Shown piece by piece: positions 1 to 5,646 of a stretch of DNA of 5,803 bases. The notes under the pieces are model-generated. The model was not told the DNA's origin. It made no database searches and worked only from the letters and a program-made list of their open reading frames with translations. Origin of the DNA: JAYUKV01 sp043764135 (lineage in GTDB: Bacteria; Patescibacteriota; JACMRA01); assembly GCA_043764135.1 (NCBI GenBank), contig JAYUKV010000011.1, forward strand, positions 1 through 5,803, given 5' to 3'. Numbering within the stretch: position 1 is the first letter of the stretch; each line of letters starts with the position of its first letter. The position numbers were made by a program, and so were the translations under genes.

Positions 1-21
1 CTAAATGTTATTCCAAATCAG

Positions 22-44
22 AAGAGATGCTGAAAGCATCTCTT
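22..44. other. Perfect 9-bp hairpin, role unknown
   Basis: Bases 22-30 and 36-44 are exact reverse complements around a 5-base loop (TGAAA), and the T31-A35 pair can extend the stem to 10 bp. There is no T-run on the plus-strand side (AACTTAG follows) and only a short TTTGG on the minus-strand side. It could be the weak terminator of a gene ending to the left of the window, since an in-frame TAA occurs at bases 2-4. The stem is seen directly; the terminator role is inference. Confidence 0.4.
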
Positions 45-94
45 AACTTAGTAATTAACAAGTTTAATATCACCTATTCAAGATAAGCAATGCC

Positions 95-126
95 AAAAAA
101 ATAACTATCTTAATACAAGATAGTTA
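95..126 (-). terminator. Intrinsic terminator of the GIY-YIG gene
   Basis: Bases 102-111 and 117-126 form a perfect 10-bp stem around the 5-base loop AATAC. On the minus strand the stem is followed by seven Ts (complement of A95-A101). The TAA stop codon of the minus-strand gene (complement of 124-126) is the first part of the stem, so coding sequence and terminator overlap by three bases. The stem is AT-rich, which fits the base composition of the window. Confidence 0.8.
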
Positions 127-921
127 GAAGTCATGATTACTGATAAGGTTGTGGCTGTACTTTGCTGCCCATTGTGATTCTAGTGGAATTAGTCCAGCTG
201 TCATGTGGTTGGTGTATTCTAGAACTTCGAAATTTAAAGTGCTATTTACACGATTGTATAATGCTAAATTAATTGATTCTCTAATAAATGGATTATGGTG
301 TTTACCTCCAATCATGTCTTTTAGGTGCCAGGCCCAGCGGTATGCTATGAAGTAGCTTTTGCCTACATAGATATACTCTCTGCCAGACTGATTAAAAACT
401 ATTCTGTAAATACCTGAGTAATTACTATAGCCAACATGTCCGCAGTTTAGAATTTGATCTAAAGGGTGGAATTGATAGTTGCTTGTTTGTTCTAGCTTGA
501 TTAGATCTAATGTTTTTACCTCCATCGAATGTAGATTCTTATGTTTTGTTGAACTGTACTGAACAAGCTGTCTGTTCATGTTTAATGAGACGAAATTGTC
601 CCACATTTGAAATCTGTTTAGTTTTTCATTTTCGAGTTTTATGTTATATGAAAATGCATATGTAGGATCTTGAGAAATTTCAGCTTCTGTATCATACAAG
701 TATTGCAATGCAGAGCAGTAGTGGTTGCCTGATTTTAATAATTGAAGTTGTTTGTGAAATTCTTCCTTTAAATTGGAAGTTGGAATAGCGATGGTTTTCT
801 TGGTTCTAATATGGGTTATTGTAAGTAGGCCTGCTTTTGAAGTTACTACTTGTTTTGTATTGGATTTTATCACAAGTTTTCCTTTGGGTAGGATTTCTAT
901 TGACAATTTGATTGATAACAT
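124..921 (-). CDS. GIY-YIG nuclease domain protein
   Basis: This 265-residue protein has a C-terminal GIY-YIG nuclease domain at about residues 168-265. The GIY element is G170-I171-Y172, and the YIG element reads YIYVG at 183-187. By spacing from I-TevI, the catalytic set would be Y172, Y185, R195, H208, E248 and an Asn near the end (N258 or N262). All are present, so the fold looks intact and probably active on DNA. The domain resembles the homing-endonuclease/phage branch (GGKHHN at 205-210, LESQWAAKY at 247-255). Residues 1-150 match nothing I recognise; they are polar, mixed alpha/beta in character, and may bind DNA or a partner. No signal peptide or membrane segment is visible. The ATG at 921 has no Shine-Dalgarno sequence. 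The gene is divergent from ileS and closes with its own terminator. It could be a free-standing homing nuclease, a restriction or repair nuclease, or an RNA or DNA processing enzyme; the specific role is unknown. Confidence 0.85.
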   Translation of the reverse strand: MLSIKLSIEILPKGKLVIKSNTKQVVTSKAGLLTITHIRTKKTIAIPTSNLKEEFHKQLQLLKSGNHYCSALQYLYDTEAEISQDPTYAFSYNIKLENEKLNRFQMWDNFVSLNMNRQLVQYSSTKHKNLHSMEVKTLDLIKLEQTSNYQFHPLDQILNCGHVGYSNYSGIYRIVFNQSGREYIYVGKSYFIAYRWAWHLKDMIGGKHHNPFIRESINLALYNRVNSTLNFEVLEYTNHMTAGLIPLESQWAAKYSHNLISNHDF

Positions 922-940
922 TTAACTATTAAGTTGTAAA
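900..940 (+). promoter_or_regulatory. Candidate promoter of the ileS leader
   Basis: Two overlapping sigma-70-like arrangements are visible. TTGATA (912-917) lies 17 bases before TGTAAA (935-940), which would start transcription near 947, at the first leader hairpin. A consensus TTGACA (900-905) lies further upstream but has only weak -10 candidates at 922-928. Both overlap the first codons or the start codon of the divergent minus-strand gene, so the two transcription units share this sequence. The elements are seen; promoter activity is inferred. Confidence 0.4.
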
Positions 941-1090
941 ACCGTTAGGTGATAACACACCTTTAAGAGTCTATCAAACTCAATAACAGTAGGAATTGTT
1001 ACGGTAAAGAGAAGAATAGTGCGTTTGCGCTTTAAGAACTCTTCGTTGGTTGCGATAAAACCATAAAAGGCATTAGAAAACTAATGCGAA

Positions 1091-1127
1091 TCAGGACGGT
1101 ACGAGTTACATTTTTGTAACTCCCTGA
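1091..1127 (+). promoter_or_regulatory. T-box antiterminator-like stem with 7-nt bulge
   Basis: Helix A1 (1091-1095 with 1123-1127, 5 bp) and helix A2 (1103-1109 with 1116-1122, 7 bp) are contiguous on the 3' side. They are separated on the 5' side by exactly seven bases, ACGGTAC (1096-1102). This is the topology of the T-box antiterminator. The usual bulge begins UGGN, which pairs with the tRNA NCCA end. Here C1097-G1098-G1099-T1100 would pair with C75, C74 and A73 of tRNA-Ile but places C opposite A76. The downstream end of helix A1 (1125-1127) is also needed by the next hairpin (1125-1156), giving a switch point. Confidence 0.65.
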
Positions 1128-1189
1128 ATATTATTTAAAAAACCAAATAATGTTCATGCTGTCTATACCTATATATACTGCATGAATAT
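1125..1189 (+). promoter_or_regulatory. Two relay hairpins of the ileS leader
   Basis: Hairpin A pairs 1125-1136 with 1145-1156 (12 bp, one G-U, 8-base loop). Hairpin B pairs 1150-1159 with 1180-1189 (10 bp, one G-U, 20-base loop). A and B share 1150-1156, so they exclude each other. Hairpin A shares 1125-1127 with the antiterminator-like stem, and hairpin B shares 1180-1189 with the terminator. The antiterminator would therefore disfavour A, freeing B, which would block the terminator. Pairings are read directly; the switching order is inference. Confidence 0.55.
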
Positions 1190-1205
1190 GTAGTATATAT
1201 TTTTT
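1171..1205 (+). terminator. ileS: Intrinsic terminator abutting the ileS start codon
   Basis: Bases 1171-1183 pair with 1188-1200 (13 bp, one G-U) around the tetraloop GAAT, followed by an unbroken T-run 1200-1205. The ileS ATG begins at the next base. The hairpin lies between leader and gene, so it reads as a regulated attenuator rather than the end of a transcription unit. It also occupies bases -6 to -35 of the messenger where a ribosome would load, so it could additionally limit translation. The stem is AT-rich and its stability is uncertain. Confidence 0.7.
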
Positions 1206-4160
1206 ATGCCCAAGCAAATCACTAAAATCTCAAACTTTATAAAATTCCCAGAACTAGAAAAAAACATTACCCAATTCTGGCAAGACAACTCTATTTTTAA
1301 CAAATCCCTTAAGCAACGTGAAGGGATGGATCGTTATGCATTTATGGACGGTCCTCCATTTGTTAGTGGATCCCCGCATTTTGGATCTTTAATCCCATCT
1401 GTTGCAAAAGATGTAATCCCAAGATATCAAACTATGAAGGGTAAATACGTTCGTAGAGTATTCGGATGGGATTGTCATGGTTTGCCAATCGAGCAAAAAG
1501 TTTCTGAGAAATTAGGTCTTAAGACACGTGCCCAAATTGAAGAGTTTGGAATCAAAGAATATATAGAAGAGTGTCGTAAACATGTAAACAAATGTACGAC
1601 AGATTGGAAATACTATATTGATGCAATAGGTCGATGGGTTGATCTTGATAATGCATATTATACAATGAATCCTGAGTTTAATGAGTCTGTATTGTGGGTG
1701 TTTAAACAAGCTTGGGATAAAGGTTTAATTTATAAAGGTAATCGTGTCTCACTCTATTCAGTTGACAATCAAACACCAGTATCAGAGTTTGAAGTTAATA
1801 TGGACCCTTCTAATTACAGGGATGTTGAAGATATTGCAATATATGTCGAGTTTCCTATTAACGGTACAATACCTACAGTACCAGAATCAGAAAATGCTAA
1901 TCTTGTTATCTGGACAACCACACCATGGACAATTCCAGCGCATTTATGCATGGCATACAATCCAGAATTAACTTATGTAATTGCCCAATCAAATGGTAAG
2001 AAGTACATAGTTGCAGAGTCTAGAATTCTTGATGTATTTCAAGTCGAAGAGAGCGAAGTATCTACAACTGAAGACGCAAAGGTATCAATACTTGCAAGAT
2101 TCGAAGGTAAGCTCTTAGAAGGGGTGAGTTACTCTCCTGTCTATACCCACCAACCTGCGACCAATCAGCATTTTAAATTATATCAAGCTGATTATGTAAC
2201 TGATAGTGATGGTACAGGTCTTGTACATATCGCCAAGTATGGTAAAGAAGATGTTGATCTATGTAATAAGTATGGTATAAGTCATTTTGACTCTATCACA
2301 CTTGAGGGAGTTATGTTAGAAGGTGGAAGTTTTGAAGGTAAACATATGAGAGAGTCTTTAGAAGAGATAACTGAAGATATAGATTCTAAGGGTAAATTAT
2401 TTAGATCTAATAAGTATGTTCACAGGCTTCCTTTTTACCGTGGCGATTCTCCGTTGATTTATATGCCTCAAGAGTCATATTTTATCGATGTTCAAAAATT
2501 AAAACCTAGAATGATTGAACTTAATCAATCTATAAACTGGTACCCAGAGCACTTTAAAAATGGTAGATTCTTAGATGTTATCGAAAACGCTCCAGATTGG
2601 TGTATCTCAAGAACTAGGTTTTGGGCTACAATTATGCCTCTATGGCAGTCAGATGATGGAGATGTAATTGTTTGTGGTTCAATCCAAGATATGATGCAAT
2701 ATACAGATCAAATCACTAAAGTTGGAGATCAATACCAACTAAATGGAGAAAAACTTTTCTTGCACCGCGACTTTTGTGATCAAATAGTACTAACCAAAGA
2801 TGGAAAGAATTATCACAGAACACCAGAAGTTCTAGATAACTGGCTTGATGCTGGGTCTGTTCCATTTGCTGAGTTTGGCTATCCATTTAAAAACATACAA
2901 GAATTTGAACAGTCGTATCCTGCTGACTATATAATTGAATATACTGGTCAGATTAGAGCTTGGTTTAATATGTTACTTAGAGTTTCTGTAATTGCATTTG
3001 ATGATTTGTCGTTTAAGAATGCAGTTGTAACAGGTAATATGCAAGGAAACGATGGTCGTAAGATGTCAAAATCATTTGGTAATTACCCTGATCCAAAAGA
3101 TGTTCTCGAGAATATTGGAGCAGAGGCTTTAAGACTTCAATTAATGGAATCTTCTGTTATGTTAGGAGATGATACAGGTTGGTCCGATGATCTACTTAAT
3201 GAGCAAACTAAGAACGTACTAATTCCGTTTTGGAATACCTTTACCTATTTTACTATCTATGCTGAATTGAATAAATATACTCCTACAAATGCTGAGTATA
3301 TAATTGAAAATGTAATGGATAGATGGTTGCAGAGTAGGGTTAATACCGCAGTGACACAATTTGAAACCGCATTAGATAATTACAATTTTCCAAGCGCAGT
3401 AAAATCTATAAGACCAGTTATTGATGATATTTCAACTTGGTATATCAGAAGATCAAGAGATAGGTTTGCAGGAGGTAATATTGCAGCTATGCAAAACCTA
3501 TATGCTTCGCTTGTCATATTGATGAAAGCTTTTGCTCCTCAGATGCCGTTTATAACTGAAAGAATGTATCAAGAAATTGTAAGAGATGTAATCCCTCACG
3601 CTCTTGAATCTGTACATTTAGAAGATTTCCCTATATCAGGAGAGGTAGATGAAGATCTGTTAATTCAAATGGCCAAATTAAGAGAATTATGTTCACTTGG
3701 TCTTGCAATAAGATCAGAGAATAATTTACCTGTTAGACAACCGCTTTCACGAGTAATTACTGATCTGGATGATACCGAATTACAACAAGTTCTCAAAGAA
3801 GAGTTGAATTGTAAAGAAGTTCAATCAAGCGTAGATTTTAATAATACTATTGTAAAAGAGGGTGTTAGTGGTAAAGTAGGGTTAGTTACAGAACTGACTC
3901 AAGAGCTTTTAGAAGAAGGTCAATTAGCTGATTTAACACGTAAAATCCAGAATGCGCGTAAGAATGCAGGGCTACAAATGGGTCAAAAAGCTGTTTGTAA
4001 CTTTTCAACTACTTCTGATGAGGTTTTAGAATTTGTAACAAAATTCAAAGATCAAATATCAACTATCACTGCATTGTCAGATATTAAATTCCAAGAGCTC
4101 AGCGAAGGTGAAAAAGTTAAGTTCCTTGGAGAGAATACTCTTATAAATTTTGAACTTTAG
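1206..4160 (+). CDS. ileS: Isoleucyl-tRNA synthetase, type 2-like
   Basis: This 984-residue class I synthetase charges tRNA-Ile with isoleucine in the cytoplasm. The Rossmann catalytic core opens with PPFVSGSPHFGS (50-61), the HIGH position, and GWDCHGLPIE (87-96). The CP1 editing domain, which clears Val-tRNA-Ile, includes VIWTTTPWT (234-242) and DGTGLVHIAKYG (335-346). The core resumes with PDWCISRTRFW (463-473) and GQIRAWF (581-587), and the KMSKS loop is intact at 619-623. A helical anticodon-binding domain follows from about 670 (VLIPFWNTF). The length and the lack of C-terminal zinc-binding cysteines point to the archaeal/eukaryote-like type 2 class. Oddities: the last His of HIGH is Ser (HFGS), the normally conserved DQxRGWF reads GQIRAWF, and WGTPIP reads WATIMP (473-478). 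The KMSKS loop and editing domain argue for a working enzyme. The start fits the family N-terminus (FPELEKNITQFW) but has no Shine-Dalgarno sequence; a T-run precedes it. Control is probably through the T-box-like leader. Confidence 0.97.
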   Translation: MPKQITKISNFIKFPELEKNITQFWQDNSIFNKSLKQREGMDRYAFMDGPPFVSGSPHFGSLIPSVAKDVIPRYQTMKGKYVRRVFGWDCHGLPIEQKVSEKLGLKTRAQIEEFGIKEYIEECRKHVNKCTTDWKYYIDAIGRWVDLDNAYYTMNPEFNESVLWVFKQAWDKGLIYKGNRVSLYSVDNQTPVSEFEVNMDPSNYRDVEDIAIYVEFPINGTIPTVPESENANLVIWTTTPWTIPAHLCMAYNPELTYVIAQSNGKKYIVAESRILDVFQVEESEVSTTEDAKVSILARFEGKLLEGVSYSPVYTHQPATNQHFKLYQADYVTDSDGTGLVHIAKYGKEDVDLCNKYGISHFDSITLEGVMLEGGSFEGKHMRESLEEITEDIDSKGKLFRSNKYVHRLPFYRGDSPLIYMPQESYFIDVQKLKPRMIELNQSINWYPEHFKNGRFLDVIENAPDWCISRTRFWATIMPLWQSDDGDVIVCGSIQDMMQYTDQITKVGDQYQLNGEKLFLHRDFCDQIVLTKDGKNYHRTPEVLDNWLDAGSVPFAEFGYPFKNIQEFEQSYPADYIIEYTGQIRAWFNMLLRVSVIAFDDLSFKNAVVTGNMQGNDGRKMSKSFGNYPDPKDVLENIGAEALRLQLMESSVMLGDDTGWSDDLLNEQTKNVLIPFWNTFTYFTIYAELNKYTPTNAEYIIENVMDRWLQSRVNTAVTQFETALDNYNFPSAVKSIRPVIDDISTWYIRRSRDRFAGGNIAAMQNLYASLVILMKAFAPQMPFITERMYQEIVRDVIPHALESVHLEDFPISGEVDEDLLIQMAKLRELCSLGLAIRSENNLPVRQPLSRVITDLDDTELQQVLKEELNCKEVQSSVDFNNTIVKEGVSGKVGLVTELTQELLEEGQLADLTRKIQNARKNAGLQMGQKAVCNFSTTSDEVLEFVTKFKDQISTITALSDIKFQELSEGEKVKFLGENTLINFEL

Positions 4161-4244
4161 AATTATAAAAAGACATTAAAAGACTAAATTTAGTTAACAT
4201 TAAATCAAACTTGATATTTTAAGTTGTTCCAAAAATAAGCCACC

Positions 4245-4273
4245 TTGCTCAAACTAAAAAGCTAAAGTAAAAT
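4245..4273 (+). promoter_or_regulatory. Candidate promoter of the MFS gene
   Basis: TAAAAT (4268-4273) matches the -10 consensus at five of six positions and lies exactly 17 bases after TTGCTC (4245-4250), a weak -35. Transcription would start near 4280, on top of the first ATG. In the 117-base gap after ileS I see no terminator with a T-run, only the 12-base palindrome 4183-4194 and a weak hairpin 4208-4214/4219-4225. Read-through from ileS is therefore possible as well. Confidence 0.4.
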
Positions 4274-4277
4274 TACC

Positions 4278-5570
4278 ATGATGAATGATAATTCTAAAGG
4301 TGGTGGGATGGCTAAATTTTATCATTTGGTATGGAATAATTTGTTTAGTGTTTTTGCTAACAATTTTATTTGGTTTGGATTGTTCTTTTATGTTTACATT
4401 CTGACAAATTCTGTAATTATAAACGCGTTTAATGCTGGTCTTTTTGCACTTTTTAACACAATTAGTGGGCCATTTATCGGTAAATTATTAGACAAATTCA
4501 ACAAAAAAAATGTCTTCTTAATTTCACACATTATTTCAATAAGTGCTTACCTCATATCGTATTATATATATTCTACAATCGAGGCAAACAATTTCAAAGA
4601 ATCTAATCCTAGTGTTTGGTTATTAGTTTTCGTTGCATTGATAGGTGTGGTTATTGGTAATGTTAGAACAATTGGTATATCTTCACTAGTTACTTCAATG
4701 GTAAATAATGATGAAATAGAAAAAGCAAATGGATTAGTTGCTTCAACGAACGGAGTATCCTTCGTATTTACATCATCATTTAGTGGGCTTGCTATAGCAT
4801 ATTCGGGATTGAATGGAGCCTATGCAATTGCAATAGGATTACTAATCGCTGTAATAATTGATTTGTTTTTTATTAAAATTCCTAAAACTTTAATTGATAA
4901 TAATCAACCAACCACCCGTTTAAGGGACTCGTTAAAGTTCTTACTTACCCAAAAAACCTTATTCAGACTGATAATGTTTACGACTCTAAACAATTTTATT
5001 GGTGGTGTATTTCAAGCACTATCTGATCCATATGGATTGAGCTTATTAAGTGTTCAAAATTGGGGGTTTATATGGGGAGTTGTAGGGTGTTTTTATATTT
5101 TAGGAGGATTAATAATATCCAAAATCGGATTAGGTAAAAACCCACTTAAATCCCTATTTCGAATCTATATAATGTTTTGGATTGTAACGATTTTTATAGC
5201 TATACAGCCTTCTATTTGGTTGATGTTTATAGGGTTTAGTCTTTGGATGTTGTTTTTTCCTTTTATCGAAGCTTGTGAACAAACAATTATCCAAAAAAAA
5301 GTTCCAGAAGCCATGCAAGGAAGAATATTTGGACTTGCAACTTCAATTGAGAATGCTGTTACTCCATTATCAGCATTTTTGGTCGGATTGTTCACACAGT
5401 TTTATGTGATCCCTTATATGACAGATGGATTCGGCGCTAAGACAATTGGCTCCTGGTTTGGTACAGGTCAAGGAAGAGGTATTGGGCTTGTATTTACAAT
5501 TTCCGGTATAGTTGGTTTGATTCTTACACTAATAATCCAACACTCTAATTGGTTAACTGACGATAAATAA
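4278..5570 (+). CDS. MFS efflux transporter (MefA/EntS-like)
   Basis: This 430-residue inner-membrane protein has about 12 hydrophobic helices, roughly at 22-44, 47-68, 78-98, 113-137, 156-177, 179-200, 228-248, 262-284, 293-309, 312-332, 354-378 and 398-421. The loop after helix 2 carries the major facilitator motif A as GKLLDKFNKK (68-77). EIEKANGLVASTNGV (146-160) and IIQKKVPEAMQGRIFGL (337-353) are typical of the MFS_3 branch, which includes macrolide (MefA) and enterobactin (EntS) exporters and works by proton antiport. The substrate cannot be read from sequence. The first ten residues (MMNDNSKGGG) are polar and unlike the family. A second ATG at 4308 (residue 11) is preceded by AAGGTGG and gives a conventional N-terminus, so translation may begin there. 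The gene lies 117 bases after ileS on the same strand and ends 76 bases before a long inverted repeat. No T-tract terminator follows. Confidence 0.92.
   Translation: MMNDNSKGGGMAKFYHLVWNNLFSVFANNFIWFGLFFYVYILTNSVIINAFNAGLFALFNTISGPFIGKLLDKFNKKNVFLISHIISISAYLISYYIYSTIEANNFKESNPSVWLLVFVALIGVVIGNVRTIGISSLVTSMVNNDEIEKANGLVASTNGVSFVFTSSFSGLAIAYSGLNGAYAIAIGLLIAVIIDLFFIKIPKTLIDNNQPTTRLRDSLKFLLTQKTLFRLIMFTTLNNFIGGVFQALSDPYGLSLLSVQNWGFIWGVVGCFYILGGLIISKIGLGKNPLKSLFRIYIMFWIVTIFIAIQPSIWLMFIGFSLWMLFFPFIEACEQTIIQKKVPEAMQGRIFGLATSIENAVTPLSAFLVGLFTQFYVIPYMTDGFGAKTIGSWFGTGQGRGIGLVFTISGIVGLILTLIIQHSNWLTDDK
4297..4303 (+). promoter_or_regulatory. SD-like site favouring the start at 4308
   Basis: AAGGTGG resembles AAGGAGG with one mismatch and ends four bases before the ATG at 4308. 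Nothing comparable precedes the ATGs at 4278 or 4281. It lies inside the longer reading frame, where it encodes part of Lys-Gly-Gly, so a chance match is possible. Confidence 0.4.
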
Positions 5571-5580
5571 AGTAATTTTT

Positions 5581-5600
5581 ACTCAAACCAAAAACAACTT
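5581..5600 (+). repeat. Partial direct copy of the element end
   Basis: ACTCAAACCA (5581-5590) is identical to the first ten bases of the long inverted repeat at 5647-5656, and the next bases stay loosely similar (A/C-rich, with CAAC). It starts eleven bases after the transporter stop codon. It may be the remnant of an earlier element end or a second recognition site. The first five bases of it (with 5571-5578) can also form the small hairpin 5571-5575/5579-5583, which lacks a T-run. Confidence 0.5.
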
Positions 5601-5625
5601 TTATAATTTCTATAAATTAAGGATA

Positions 5626-5640
5626 AATTCAAATTGAATT
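5626..5640. repeat. 15-bp perfect palindrome
   Basis: Bases 5626-5632 and 5634-5640 (AATTCAA and TTGAATT) are perfect inverted repeats around one central base. It sits six bases before the long hairpin element. It could be an operator for an adjacent gene or a chance AT-rich palindrome. Confidence 0.35.
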
Positions 5641-5646
5641 ATTTAT

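Larger units (their letters stand above)
941..1205 (+). ncRNA. T-box-like riboswitch leader of ileS
   Basis: The 265-base region before ileS is packed with hairpins in T-box order. Stems are 947-951/958-962; 967-970/978-981 with the 7-base loop CTATCAA, which holds an AUC isoleucine triplet at 973-975 followed by A; and 984-989/996-1001. A larger stem then runs 1007-1043 (ends 1007-1011/1039-1043, inner 1017-1023/1028-1034, purine-rich internal loop). Next come 1047-1051/1059-1063, a perfect 7-bp hairpin 1070-1076/1081-1087 with an AAAA loop (Stem III position), the antiterminator-like stem 1091-1127, and an expression platform ending in a terminator at the ATG. T-boxes sense uncharged tRNA by codon-anticodon pairing and by pairing of a bulge with the tRNA CCA end. 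Actinobacterial ileS leaders of the ultrashort type show the codon in a terminal loop, as seen here. The bulge differs from consensus, so this is a divergent T-box or an analogue of one. Confidence 0.65.

Noticed and set aside
3..86. Open plus-strand frame from the left edge ending at TAA 84-86, possibly the tail of an upstream gene.
   Set aside because: The frame is short, has no recognisable protein content and runs through the perfect hairpin at 22-44.
149..355. Plus-strand frame of 68 codons inside the GIY-YIG gene.
   Set aside because: It lies antisense to the catalytic domain coding sequence, has no ribosome site and no recognisable product; it is a shadow of the real gene.
941..1005. 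Cloverleaf-like fold (ACCGT/ACGGT closing three hairpins, the middle one with a 7-base loop), suggesting a tRNA or tRNA-like gene.
   Set aside because: No T-loop GTTCGA-type sequence, no D-loop GG, closing stem only 5 bp and sharing a base with the third hairpin, and no CCA or discriminator position. It is better read as the start of the T-box-like leader.
1206..5570. Alternative genetic code (UGA as Gly or Trp) as in some Patescibacteria.
   Set aside because: No in-frame TGA is needed; ileS and the transporter are full length with standard stops, and tryptophans in conserved positions use TGG.
5571..5583. Hairpin right after the MFS stop codon as its terminator.
   Set aside because: The stem is only 5 bp with a 3-base loop and is followed by ACTCAAACC-type sequence, not Ts.
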